Positions 17,205-24,537 of a stretch of DNA of 64,000 bases are shown here, piece after piece. The position numbers were made by a program, and so were the translations under genes. Positions within the stretch are counted from its first letter, which is position 1. The number at the start of each line of letters is the position of its first letter. The notes beneath the pieces were generated by a model. That model was not told where the DNA came from. It did no database searches and saw only the letters and a list, made by a program, of their open reading frames with translations. The DNA is from Hyalangium gracile (GTDB lineage: Bacteria; Myxococcota; Myxococcia; Myxococcales; Myxococcaceae): NCBI RefSeq assembly GCF_020103725.1, contig NZ_JAHXBG010000002.1, positions 310,001-374,000 of the forward strand, in the 5' to 3' direction.

Positions 17205-17921
17205 CTACTTGCCGCGCTTGGCGCCCTTCTTCGGAGCCGCCGCGGGCTTGGCCACGCGAGCCGCGCGCGTCGCGGGGCGGGCCTTGGCGCCCTTGCCCGG
17301 CTTCTCCGGCTTGGCCTCGGGCTGCCGCGCCTTCTTCGGCAGCGGGTTGGCCTTCATCTTCTTGCCGGTGATGATCTTCAGCTCATCCGGCGTCACCAGG
17401 CCCAGGTCCAGCAGGGACTGGAAGATCTTCATCGCGCCGTCCTCGACACTCTCGGTGTCGGAGTGGATCGTCACCTCGGGCGAGGTGGGCGGCTCGTACG
17501 GCTCGGTGATGCCGATGAAGTTGGGGATCTCGCCGCTCAGGGCCTTCTTGTACTTGCCCGTCGTGTCGCGCTCGATCAGCTTCTCGGTGGGGCAGTCGAC
17601 GTAGACCTCCACGTACTTGCCGATGACGCGGCGGTTCTCCTCGCGCACCGTCTTGTAGGGGCTCACGCACGGCACGATCACCGCGACGTTGTTGCGCGTG
17701 AGCAGCTGGGCCACATAGCCCAGACGCCGCACGATGGTGGAGCGCTCCTCCTTGCTGTCGCCCAGCCCCTGCCAGAGCTCGTCGCCAATCTCACCTTCGT
17801 CGAGGATCTCCACATTGCGGCCGACCTGGCGCAGGCGTGCGGCGATGTAGGAGGCGTAGGTGCTCTTGCCGGTACCGTGCATGCCGGTCAGCCAGAGCGT
17901 GAATCCAGTCGTGCTGGGCAT
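17205..17921 (-). CDS. cysC: adenylylsulfate kinase-like protein with basic C-terminal tail
   Basis: APS kinase phosphorylates adenosine 5'-phosphosulfate to PAPS. The P-loop is GMHGTGKST (G13-T21), followed by DEGEIGDEL and VPCVSPYKTVREENR, matching CysC strands and the region around the phospho-acceptor. In standard CysC the second motif reads D-G-D-N-x-R, here D-E-G-E-I, so substrate details may differ. The kinase proper ends near residue 185. The last 50 residues are a Lys/Ala/Pro-rich tail (KKARQPEAKPEKPGKGAK) resembling histone H1-like tails common in high-GC bacteria. It sits beside the sulfur-carrier operon, which supports a sulfate assimilation or sulfonation role. Confidence 0.85.
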   Translation of the reverse strand: MPSTTGFTLWLTGMHGTGKSTYASYIAARLRQVGRNVEILDEGEIGDELWQGLGDSKEERSTIVRRLGYVAQLLTRNNVAVIVPCVSPYKTVREENRRVIGKYVEVYVDCPTEKLIERDTTGKYKKALSGEIPNFIGITEPYEPPTSPEVTIHSDTESVEDGAMKIFQSLLDLGLVTPDELKIITGKKMKANPLPKKARQPEAKPEKPGKGAKARPATRAARVAKPAAAPKKGAKRGK

Positions 17922-18095
17922 AAGGACGCTTACTCCCTGCGCTCGAAGCGGTTGGACGCTCCGTGTGTGCGCGGCAGATCAAAAGACGGGCGCGTTATAG
18001 ACGAAAACCCCAGCGCTTGACAATTGACACACACCTTTCCGCAGGTGGGGGAACCAACCGGCCAAGTGCCTGCTCTGACTGGGTTTTTGTCTGCC

Positions 18096-18557
18096 TTACG
18101 CCTGGAGCGGAACCGGACGGTCGAGAAATCCTCCCTCGAGCCATCGGAAGAGCCGTGCCTCGGCGGCTCGGCCGGCAACAATGGCAACCACAAGGTAGGA
18201 TATGCCCGGAAGAACAGGCAGGCCTTCAGGCGCTGCCTGGGCCCGGTCCTCGGCGGAGAAGTCCGCGATTCCATTCACGTGAGAGTGGAACACACACGCG
18301 ATCTGCTCCCCGCGAGCATCCGCCTCCTTATGGAGCGCCAGCCATTCCTGAGGCTCGAAGAGGTAGGCGGTGCGTGAGGTGCGAGGAAAACGCGCAGGAT
18401 CGGCCGCGTGGTATCGATCATATGCGTTGAGCAGGCTTCGCACGCGCCAGGGCCCGTTGGCGCCGGCTCGCAGGATCACGCCGCAGCCTTCCTGCGGGTA
18501 GGAGGCCTCCAGGTGTCGGATGATTTCCGACAAGTCTGAAGGCAAATCCCACCCCAT
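18096..18557 (-). CDS. JAMM/MPN-type metallopeptidase (Mec+-like)
   Basis: The start ATG at 18557 (MGWDLP) has AGGTAGGG just upstream, giving 153 residues. The zinc site is complete: E23 in PQEGCG, then HSH (H91, H93), seven residues, S101 and D104 (HSHVNGIADFSAED). Bacterial members of this family cleave after the C-terminal Gly-Gly of sulfur carriers. M. tuberculosis Mec+ releases cysteine from CysO-Cys. The gene ends a five-gene operon with an E1, a TusA-like protein and a GG-terminated carrier, starting 4 bases after the preceding stop. The expected substrate is the adduct on the carrier encoded at 19187-19459. Confidence 0.92.
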   Translation of the reverse strand: MGWDLPSDLSEIIRHLEASYPQEGCGVILRAGANGPWRVRSLLNAYDRYHAADPARFPRTSRTAYLFEPQEWLALHKEADARGEQIACVFHSHVNGIADFSAEDRAQAAPEGLPVLPGISYLVVAIVAGRAAEARLFRWLEGGFLDRPVPLQA

Positions 18558-18561
18558 TTCC

Positions 18562-19182
18562 CTACCTTGCCCCACGGCACTTCGCGCACAGATGGAGGTC
18601 CATCTCGAGCACCTGTCCGGGCGCCACCAGCCAGCGGCCTCCCAGCTCCGGGCCCATTCCGAGCCGGAGCCGCTGGAAGACGAGAGCCCCAAGCGCGCCG
18701 AGCGCCACGCCCAGCACCCCCATGGGCGGCGTCCCCAGGTTCCGAACGGTCTCTCCGAAGCACCACACACAGCCCTGGGGGCCGCGGAACACCACCGCGC
18801 CGCGCGTTCCATCGCCTCCGAGCGCCACCCAGGGAGCCTCACCGTTCCAGGCCGAGGGCAGCTCGGCGAGCCGACCTCCCTCACGCGGGGTGGCCGCGTC
18901 CGCGTTCACGTCCGGGAGCACGCGGGCGAGGACCTCGGAGACAGGCCGTCCGATGTCCTCTGGAGTGACCAGGAAGCCAGCGGAGGCGGGGCATACCGCC
19001 TCGTCCGAGGCCACCACGGGTGTTCCTCCGGCGGCGAGGTAGGCGGCGGCGGTGAGCGCGGCGGGCCCGTCGCCCTCGATCTTCGCCCCACCCTCCAGCA
19101 AGGCCTCCTGCCCTCGCCCACCGACGTCCTTCAGCAGGATCTGCCGCGAGTAGCGAAGGATCTGCTCTTCACGCAGGGCCAC
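18562..19182 (-). CDS. degenerate E1/ThiF-like protein
   Basis: The GTG at 19182 uses a GGAGG site inside the end of the carrier gene. The 206-residue protein begins exactly like MoeB/ThiF E1 enzymes (EEQILRYSRQILLKDVGGRGQ), and it retains two CxxC zinc knuckles (CVWC and CAKC near the C-terminus). However, the Rossmann GxGxxG loop is replaced by EGDGPAALTAAAYL, and the adenylation residues are not recognisable. It is therefore predicted to be an inactive E1-like scaffold, perhaps a heterodimer partner of the true E1 encoded at 19689-20420, as in eukaryotic split E1s. The latter lacks this N-terminal segment, so the two may complement each other (inference). Confidence 0.8.
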   Translation of the reverse strand: MALREEQILRYSRQILLKDVGGRGQEALLEGGAKIEGDGPAALTAAAYLAAGGTPVVASDEAVCPASAGFLVTPEDIGRPVSEVLARVLPDVNADAATPREGGRLAELPSAWNGEAPWVALGGDGTRGAVVFRGPQGCVWCFGETVRNLGTPPMGVLGVALGALGALVFQRLRLGMGPELGGRWLVAPGQVLEMDLHLCAKCRGAR

Positions 19183-19186
19183 GGGG

Positions 19187-19459
19187 CTAGCCTCCGGCCA
19201 TGGCGGGGATGAGGGTGAGGCGATCCGAGTCCTTCACCGGCGTGTCGAGCTCCTGCAGGAAGCGGATGTCCTCGTCGTTGAGGAAGACGTTCACGTAGCG
19301 GCGCACGGCGCCCTTGTCATCGAGCAGCTTCGGGCCGAGGCCGGGGAAGAGCTTCTCCAGTTCGCGCAGCACCTCGCCCACGGTGGCGCCGCGAGCGGTC
19401 ACCTGGTCCTGGTTGCGGGTAAAGCTCCGCAGGGTGGTGGGGATACGGACGTGGGCCAT
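19187..19459 (-). CDS. MoaD/ThiS/CysO-like ubiquitin-fold sulfur carrier
   Basis: 90 residues with the beta-grasp pattern and a C-terminal Gly-Gly (IPAMAGG, then stop), the hallmark of proteins adenylated and thiocarboxylated by an E1. Mid-protein features (TVGEVLRELEKLFPGL and YVNVFLNDEDIRFLQ) match the CysO/MoaD branch. The start has AAGG 7 bases upstream and sits 2 bases after the TusA-like stop. With an E1, a TusA-like donor and a JAMM peptidase in the same operon, it should carry sulfur for cysteine or another thio-product. cysM is not present. Confidence 0.93.
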   Translation of the reverse strand: MAHVRIPTTLRSFTRNQDQVTARGATVGEVLRELEKLFPGLGPKLLDDKGAVRRYVNVFLNDEDIRFLQELDTPVKDSDRLTLIPAMAGG

Positions 19460-19461
19460 GG

Positions 19462-19701
19462 TCACCTTCCATGCTTTCGGAGCAGCAGGCGGTGGGAGCC
19501 GTCCGGCCGCGCCTCCAGGGTCAACACCTCGTGCCCCTCCTCGCGAGCGCTGCGAGGGACGTTCTTGAGCGGCTCGTCGCCCTTGAGGAACACCTCGAGC
19601 ACCGCGCCATCCCCGAGAGACTCCAGCTTGAGCTTGGTGCGCACGTAGGTCATCGGGCAGACCTCGCGGGTGATGTCGAGGGTCGCCGTCACGTCGTGCA
19701 T
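19462..19701 (-). CDS. TusA/SirA-like sulfurtransferase
   Basis: The ATG at 19701 has GAGGAGG 7 bases upstream and gives 79 residues; 20 further residues upstream are inside the E1 gene. The TusA signature is LDITREVCPMTYVRTKLKLE with the persulfide-carrying Cys at 15 followed by Pro. The rest (GAVLEVFLKGDEPLKNVP) matches the family. TusA-type proteins pass persulfide sulfur between partners, which makes it the likely sulfur donor to the thiocarboxylated carrier encoded immediately downstream. Its start overlaps the E1 stop by 13 bases, implying coupled translation. Confidence 0.93.
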   Translation of the reverse strand: MHDVTATLDITREVCPMTYVRTKLKLESLGDGAVLEVFLKGDEPLKNVPRSAREEGHEVLTLEARPDGSHRLLLRKHGR

Positions 19702-20420
19702 CGCGCGGCCTCCTCGGGAGAGACGAGCCTGGGGACCCTGCCCGGGGCGCAGCTGGCGCAATCGGGAGACCGAGGCACGCGCACCTTCCGCCCCGAGAGC
19801 GTCGCGCCATCGATGACATGGAGCACGGCCTCGCCGCGAGGTGGCCCGAGCAGGCCCGAGAGCCGCTCCAGCGCGAGCATGGCCTGGAGCGCCCCCACGA
19901 AGCCCGCCACGGGGCCGAGCACTCCCGCCTGGGCGCAGGTGGGCACTGCGTCCGGCGGGGGCGGAGCCTCATAGAGACAGCGCAGGCACGGGCCCTCGGG
20001 ATCGATGCGCAGGGCCTGGCCCTGCATGCGCAGCACGCCGCCGTAGATGAGGGGGACCGCAGTCACCACGGCCACGTCGGACAGGAAGAACTTGGTGGCC
20101 GTGCCATCCGTGGCGTCGATGACGACGTCATGCGCTCGGAACAGGGCCTCGGCGTTGTCGACGTCCACGCGCTCGGTGATGGCCTCGGTGCTCAGGTCGG
20201 GGAAGGCGCGAGACAGGCCCGCCACGGCGGACTCGGCCTTGGGCCGGCCCACGTCCGAGGTGCGGTGCCAGAGCTGCCGGTGGAGGTTGGTGATGTCCAC
20301 CCGGTCCGGGTCGGCCAGGGTGAGGTGGCCCACTCCGGCGTGCGCCAGGGCCAGGGACGCCGGACAGCCGAGCCCTCCCGCGCCCACCACCAGCACTCGC
20401 GCCTCGGAAAGGCGGCTCAC
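19689..20420 (-). CDS. E1-like ThiF/MoeB adenylyltransferase
   Basis: The GTG at 20420 has AGGAGG 8 bases upstream and starts a 243-residue protein. It contains the nucleotide loop GAGGLGCP (G13-G18), then NLHRQLWHRTSDVG (Arg finger region), IDATDGTATKFFLSD and two zinc CxxC pairs (CLRC and CASC). These are the features of E1-like enzymes that adenylate the C-terminus of MoaD/ThiS-type carriers. The usual N-terminal 30 residues (YSRQ...G..GQ) are absent here and occur instead in the degenerate E1 at 18562-19182. It is the first gene of the sulfur-carrier operon. Confidence 0.93.
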   Translation of the reverse strand: MSRLSEARVLVVGAGGLGCPASLALAHAGVGHLTLADPDRVDITNLHRQLWHRTSDVGRPKAESAVAGLSRAFPDLSTEAITERVDVDNAEALFRAHDVVIDATDGTATKFFLSDVAVVTAVPLIYGGVLRMQGQALRIDPEGPCLRCLYEAPPPPDAVPTCAQAGVLGPVAGFVGALQAMLALERLSGLLGPPRGEAVLHVIDGATLSGRKVRVPRSPDCASCAPGRVPRLVSPEEAARCTT

Positions 20421-20552
20421 GTGACATTCCTCCTCTTCAGACGCTTCCCCGAGCGGGCCGAACGAATATCCTCCGGCGCCGTGTCGTCCCACCCTCGGTA
20501 GCACAGTTCCTCGCCGTACCGTGCAGCCCTCGGGGCTCACCTGCCAGGACAT
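20421..20552. promoter_or_regulatory. divergent promoter region
   Basis: 132 bases between the sulfur-carrier operon (minus) and a lipoprotein gene (plus), so both promoters must lie here. Apart from the AGGAGG site of the E1 gene I see no clear operator. Confidence 0.4.
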
Positions 20553-21188
20553 ATGAAAAAGCTGACCGGCGCGCTCGTCCTTTCGTTGTCCCTCCAGCTT
20601 CTGTCGGGCTGCCGCAGTGCCGGCGAGACCCGTGACGCGGAGGATGCTTCCACCCCCTCCAGCGTGCAGCCGACCCCCTCCTCCGACGACGCCAGGGAGG
20701 ACGCCCAGAAGGTCCTCCCCTCCAAGGATGACGCGGGGACCACCACGGGAGCAGGCCAGCCCTCGGCGGGCGTGGACCTCGGCGGGATGAAGGCGGACTC
20801 CGGCACCGGCTCGGGGATGGGCCTGGTGGCGGGCGGCTCGGGCGCGAGCTCGGACCCGGGCACCCAGGCGGGGAAGACCTCTGCGGAGGGCTCCACCTCG
20901 GCGACGCTCTCGGAGGCGGAGCGGCAGGCGCAGGAGAGCTGCCTGGACAAGTGGCTCAAGAGCAAGAAGCTCGACCGGTACGGCAGCGAGGAGGGCACCA
21001 TGTACATGGGAGGCACGCCCCTCTTCGACGAGCGCACTGGCGAGTCCCGCGACCGCCTGGACTTCGTCTACGCGCGTCACCCCGAGGCGAAGAAGGCCTG
21101 CGCCACCCCGAGCAAGAAGCCCGTCGCGCCGTCGGGTCCGGACACCTCGCCGGCCCCCAAGGAGACGACTCCCCAGAAGAAGAAGTAG
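20553..21188 (+). CDS. predicted lipoprotein
   Basis: 211 residues with a type II signal peptide and lipobox LLSGC (Cys at 20). The mature part is low-complexity (Ser, Thr, Gly, Ala, Asp) to about residue 125. A compact charged region follows (AERQAQESCLDKWLKSKKLDRYG, broken here by the quoting limit only in function, not sequence) and a Lys/Pro-rich tail. I do not recognise the family. It stands alone on the plus strand before the two-component system. Confidence 0.72.
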   Translation: MKKLTGALVLSLSLQLLSGCRSAGETRDAEDASTPSSVQPTPSSDDAREDAQKVLPSKDDAGTTTGAGQPSAGVDLGGMKADSGTGSGMGLVAGGSGASSDPGTQAGKTSAEGSTSATLSEAERQAQESCLDKWLKSKKLDRYGSEEGTMYMGGTPLFDERTGESRDRLDFVYARHPEAKKACATPSKKPVAPSGPDTSPAPKETTPQKKK

Positions 21189-21278
21189 GCGGGACCGGAG
21201 GTGCTCCCTCGGGCTCCGAGGGGGCATGCAGCGGCTCGGGATTCACGGAAACCCGGTTGCTCCCTTAAGCTGCCGGCC

Positions 21279-22565
21279 GTGACTGAGACCGACCTCGCCC
21301 ACGACGGGGAGAAACCGGCGAACGACCTGCGCGAACGGGTGCGCGCGGTGCTGCAGCGCCGCAAGCTCACGGACAGTGTGTCCGCGGAGCAGGCCGCCGC
21401 ATCCTGGGAGCAGGATCGCTTCGTGGCCCGGGCACGCGCGCTCTTCTACGCGCGCATGATGTTCCTCACGCTGGGCCTGCTGATCCTCGCGGTGCCCACC
21501 TGGTCGGGGTACTTCGGGCTGAACGGGCCGGTGGCCTTCGCCGGGTACTTCGCGATGCTGCTCTACAGCGTCGCCAACTTCCTGGTCATCGATCACCCGA
21601 AGGCCGGGCGCTGGGTGACGTACCTGACGCTCTGCCTGGACCTGATCACCGCCGTGGTGCTGATCGTGAAGCCGCAGGTGGGCGGAGGCCTCCAGAGCCC
21701 GCTGCTGGCCACGCAGCTGCTGTTCACCACGCTGTTCGCCATCCTCTACCCCAAGCCGCTGGCCATCCTTCCGCCGCTGCTGGCGCTGCCGGTGACGACG
21801 CGGCTGGACCTGCTGCTCAACCGCTCGGTGACGGCGATCGAGCTGCTGACGCTGCTGTGGTACTCGGCGCTCAACTTCATCATCGTCTACGTGCTGGTGT
21901 ACCTGAACGAGCGAGAGGCCGCCGCCCACCGCGAGGTGGTGGAGCTGCAGGGCGATCTCAAGGAGCTGGCCATCGTGGAGGAGCGCAACCGGATGGCGCG
22001 CGAGATCCATGACGGCCTGGGCGCCTCGCTCTCGTCGATGATCATCCAGTCGGAGTACATCCTGGGGCTGGCGAAGGACGGGCCGCTGCGAGACGAGATC
22101 GGCGAGCTGAAGGCGACGGCCGAGGAGTCCATCGACGAGCTGCGGCGCAACCTGCGGATGATGCGCGAGGACTTCGAGCTGACGCAGGGCCTGGAGGACT
22201 ACGTCAAGACGTTCCGGGACCGGACGCAGCTCGACATCCGCTTCGAGCGCTCGGGCGTTCCGCGCAAGCTGTCGCCGGACGCGCAGCTGGCCCTCTTCCG
22301 GATCCTCCAGGAGGGCCTGTCCAACGCCGCCAGGCACGCGCAGGCGCGGCAGGTGAACGTGAAGCTCGACTTTGGAGAGAACCGGGTGCACCTGACGGTG
22401 CGCGACGACGGCAAGGGCTTCGATCCCAAGAAGACGCCGCGCGGGCACTACGGACTGTTGAACATGCGTGAGCGAGCCTTGAAGCTGGGAGGCGAGATCA
22501 TCGTGGACTCGACGCCCGGCGCCGGAGCGCTGGTGTCCTTCTCCCTCCCCTGCAACCCCTCGTGA
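21279..22565 (+). CDS. NarL-type sensor histidine kinase
   Basis: The GTG at 21279 gives 428 residues; a GTG at 21201 is the only alternative and adds 26 residues without family resemblance. Five or six membrane helices lie between about residues 45 and 205. Then comes the HisKA_3 dimerisation box ERNRMAREIHDGLG with phospho-acceptor H244, and a C-terminal HATPase domain (EGLSNAARHAQA, DDGKGFD, GHYGLLNMRERA). No extracytoplasmic sensor domain is visible, so the signal is probably sensed in the membrane. Its stop overlaps the start of the response regulator (GTGA), giving coupled synthesis. Confidence 0.93.
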   Translation: MTETDLAHDGEKPANDLRERVRAVLQRRKLTDSVSAEQAAASWEQDRFVARARALFYARMMFLTLGLLILAVPTWSGYFGLNGPVAFAGYFAMLLYSVANFLVIDHPKAGRWVTYLTLCLDLITAVVLIVKPQVGGGLQSPLLATQLLFTTLFAILYPKPLAILPPLLALPVTTRLDLLLNRSVTAIELLTLLWYSALNFIIVYVLVYLNEREAAAHREVVELQGDLKELAIVEERNRMAREIHDGLGASLSSMIIQSEYILGLAKDGPLRDEIGELKATAEESIDELRRNLRMMREDFELTQGLEDYVKTFRDRTQLDIRFERSGVPRKLSPDAQLALFRILQEGLSNAARHAQARQVNVKLDFGENRVHLTVRDDGKGFDPKKTPRGHYGLLNMRERALKLGGEIIVDSTPGAGALVSFSLPCNPS

Positions 22566-23359
22566 CGACCGGAGCCCCCGTGGAAGCCCAGCAGACGACG
22601 CCCACCGCCCCCATCCGCGTCTTCGTGGTCGAGGACCAGACCAAGATCCTGAAGAACCAGCTGCGCCTGTTCGAGGGTCACCAGGAGATCGAGATCATCG
22701 GCACCGCGCTGTCGGGCGAGGCCGCGCTCGAGGAAGTGCCCAAGGTGATGCCGGACGTGCTGCTGCTGGACCTGGGGCTGCCGCGCATGAGCGGCATCGA
22801 CGTGACGCGAGCGGTGAAGGCCAGCTACCCGAAGGTGGAGATCCTCATCTTCACGATCTTCGACGAGGAGGACAAGGTCCTCGAGGCGGTGAAGGCGGGC
22901 GCCTCCGGCTACCTGCTCAAGGGCGCGCCGGTGGACAAGATCATCGAGGCCATCAAGGAAGTGCGCGCCGGCGGCACGGTGATCCAGCCGAACCTCGCGC
23001 GCCGGCTGCTGCGTCACTTCCGCGTGGATCCGGACAGCGCGCCCCTGCCCACCCAGCCCGCGCCCGCCACGCCCGAGGCCGCGCCGCTCCCCGAAGCGGA
23101 GGCCACGCCCGCGGCCGCGCCGGAGGCCTCCACCAGCTCCTCGTCGGACGAGCCGCCGATCAAGCCCCTGTCCGATCGCGAGCGGGAGATCCTTCAGCTC
23201 ATCGCCAAGGGCGTCTCCAACAGCGAGGCCGCGAAGCTGCTCAACCTGAGCAAGGCCACCATCCGCACGCACCTGGAGCACATCTACCGCAAGCTCGAGG
23301 TGACCAACCGCGTGGAGGCCGTCACCGAGGGCATCCGCAAGGGCCTCATCTCCGTGTAG
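22562..23359 (+). CDS. NarL/LuxR-type response regulator
   Basis: 265 residues. Receiver domain at 17-135 with acidic pair ED and phospho-acceptor D70 (LLLDLGLPRMSG), then Lys in GYLLKGAP. A long Ala/Pro/Glu linker of about 45 residues follows. The C-terminal LuxR helix-turn-helix (LSDREREILQLIAKGVSNSE) occupies about 205-265. The linker is longer than in typical NarL proteins. It is encoded with its histidine kinase, overlapping its stop by 4 bases. Targets are unknown. Confidence 0.95.
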   Translation: MTTGAPVEAQQTTPTAPIRVFVVEDQTKILKNQLRLFEGHQEIEIIGTALSGEAALEEVPKVMPDVLLLDLGLPRMSGIDVTRAVKASYPKVEILIFTIFDEEDKVLEAVKAGASGYLLKGAPVDKIIEAIKEVRAGGTVIQPNLARRLLRHFRVDPDSAPLPTQPAPATPEAAPLPEAEATPAAAPEASTSSSSDEPPIKPLSDREREILQLIAKGVSNSEAAKLLNLSKATIRTHLEHIYRKLEVTNRVEAVTEGIRKGLISV

Positions 23360-23367
23360 ATCCGTCA

Positions 23368-23395
23368 GACGGACGCCACCGCTTGCGTCGCCGTC
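23368..23395 (+). terminator. weak hairpin after the response regulator
   Basis: An imperfect inverted repeat (23368-23376 with 23385-23395, two-base bulge) lies 9 bases after the response regulator stop. No T-run follows, so it may reduce rather than stop transcription into the next gene. Confidence 0.3.
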
Positions 23396-23428
23396 TCCAG
23401 ACAATCTCAAAGAGTGGAAAAAACCGTC

Positions 23429-24172
23429 ATGGCCAAGCTGAACCAGATCATCGCCGTCGAGAAGGGCATCAAGAGCCGCTCGCACCAGGAGCTGAGCGAC
23501 GCTCACCACGCGCTGCAGAAGCCCGCACTTCTGGCGGGTATCGCGCGCACCTATCAACCCAAGGACGAAGAGGGTGAGAAGTTCCCCCCCGAGTCCACCC
23601 GCGTCCAGGTCCGCGCGGAGGAGCTGCTCAAGAAGACGCAGGAGATCCTCACCCGCCTCTTCGATGTCACCGCGACCAAGGACCTCACCAACTGCCGGGC
23701 CAAGGCGGACGTCGTCGTCGATGGGCGAGTCCTCCTGAAGAACGTGCCCGCGACGTACCTGCTCTTCCTCGAGAAGCAGCTGGTGGATCTGCACACCTTC
23801 GTGAAGAAGCTGCCGGAGCTGGACCCCAGCGAGATGTGGGTCCCGGACGCCGCCCAGGGACTCTGGGCCACCGAGCCGGTGCAGACCGCGAAGACGAAGA
23901 AGGTTCCCCGCAACCACATCAAGGCCGAGGCCACGGAGAAGCACCCCGCCCAGGTGGACGTGTACTACGAGGACATCGTGGTGGGGTACTGGAAGACCGT
24001 GAAGTTCTCGGGCGCCCTGCCGGCCGCGCGCATCCAGGACATGCTCGAGCGGGTGGAGAAGCTGCAGCAGGCCGTGAAGTTCGCCCGCGAGGAGGCCAAC
24101 AACACCGAGGTCGAAGAGATGAAGGCCGGAGATGTCGTGTTCGGCTACGTTTTCGGTGAGCGTCACCGCTGA
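23429..24172 (+). CDS. conserved uncharacterised protein upstream of tRNA-like RNA
   Basis: The ATG at 23429 (MAKLNQ) gives 247 residues; a GTG at 23414 adds five. The protein is cytoplasmic, rich in Lys, Glu and Ala. It starts with a helical part (IIAVEKGIKSRSHQELSDAH), has a conserved-looking core VTATKDLTNCRAKADVVVDG, then KTKKVPRNHIKAEATEKHP and a final amphipathic helix. It looks like a family shared widely among high-GC bacteria, but I know no function and cannot check this. What stands out is its position. Nine bases after its stop begins a stretch with two circularly permuted tRNA-like folds ended by a strong terminator, probably on the same transcript. An RNA-binding or RNA-repair role would fit, but that is inference only. 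Confidence 0.8.
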   Translation: MAKLNQIIAVEKGIKSRSHQELSDAHHALQKPALLAGIARTYQPKDEEGEKFPPESTRVQVRAEELLKKTQEILTRLFDVTATKDLTNCRAKADVVVDGRVLLKNVPATYLLFLEKQLVDLHTFVKKLPELDPSEMWVPDAAQGLWATEPVQTAKTKKVPRNHIKAEATEKHPAQVDVYYEDIVVGYWKTVKFSGALPAARIQDMLERVEKLQQAVKFAREEANNTEVEEMKAGDVVFGYVFGERHR

Positions 24173-24180
24173 CCGAAAGG

Positions 24181-24228
24181 TTTGGAGTGCAAGCTCAATC
24201 TGAAACTCAAACTGATGCGGAGCGGTCC
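24181..24228 (+). repeat. degenerate copy of tRNA-like 5' half
   Basis: Two short blocks of this stretch recur, in the same order, in the second tRNA-like module: AGCTCAATC at 24192-24200 (again at 24461-24469) and ACTCAAACT at 24205-24213 (again at 24483-24491). The spacing is 9 bases shorter here, and the second D-stem strand is missing. It may be a vestigial third 5' half. Confidence 0.55.
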
Positions 24229-24318
24229 CTTCTTCACTGAAGAGTGCAGGTTCGAGCCCTGCCCCCGCCACTCACCTCACGGCGGGGTAGCCCAACCAGG
24301 TAGAGGCAGGTGAAGAAG
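24229..24318 (+). ncRNA. circularly permuted tRNA-like module 1
   Basis: The two halves of a tRNA fold occur in reversed order. First comes one strand of an anticodon-type stem (24229-24237), then a T-arm with a 5-base-pair stem (24246-24250 with 24258-24262) and canonical loop TTCGAGC. The 3' acceptor strand CCCCGCC is at 24263-24269. After an 11-base linker comes the 5' acceptor strand GGCGGGG (24281-24287, perfect 7 pairs), the bases TA in tRNA positions 8-9, and a D-arm (GCC 24290-24292 with GGC 24305-24307, loop containing AGGTAGA). The other anticodon-stem strand is 24310-24318 (9 perfect pairs). No CCA end is encoded. It could be a permuted tRNA precursor or a tRNA mimic whose acceptor stem stays closed, like the tRNA-like part of bacterial Y RNAs. 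Confidence 0.8.
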
Positions 24319-24402
24319 CCCGTGAGGCACCCCACGTTCAGACTCTCACTCCAGACTCAGTATCCGCTGTCGCAGGCCTGATCGACTGTCCGCAGCCCCC
24401 AC

Positions 24403-24482
24403 CCTCGAGATGCCGGTGCAATTCCGGCCCGCCTCTTCCGAAGCACCCTCATGAGGCGGTAGCTCAATCGCAGAGCGCGAGG
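24403..24482 (+). ncRNA. circularly permuted tRNA-like module 2
   Basis: A second permuted tRNA fold with textbook dimensions. It starts with an anticodon-stem strand CCTCG (24403-24407) and a four-base variable loop AGAT. The T-arm is GCCGG/CCGGC (24412-24416 with 24424-24428), loop TGCAATT. The 3' acceptor strand is CCGCCTC (24429-24435). After a 17-base linker comes the 5' acceptor strand GAGGCGG (24453-24459), perfectly complementary. TA fills positions 8-9, the D-stem is GCTC/GAGC (24462-24465 with 24473-24476), one base follows at position 26, then CGAGG (24478-24482) pairs with the first strand. Stem lengths 7/4/5/5 and all junction spacings equal those of a tRNA. The ends lie where the anticodon loop would be. 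Confidence 0.85.
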
Positions 24483-24537
24483 ACTCAAACTCAGCAGCGG
24501 ACTTAAACGTGCAGGCCTCACCCAATGGCAGCACCCC

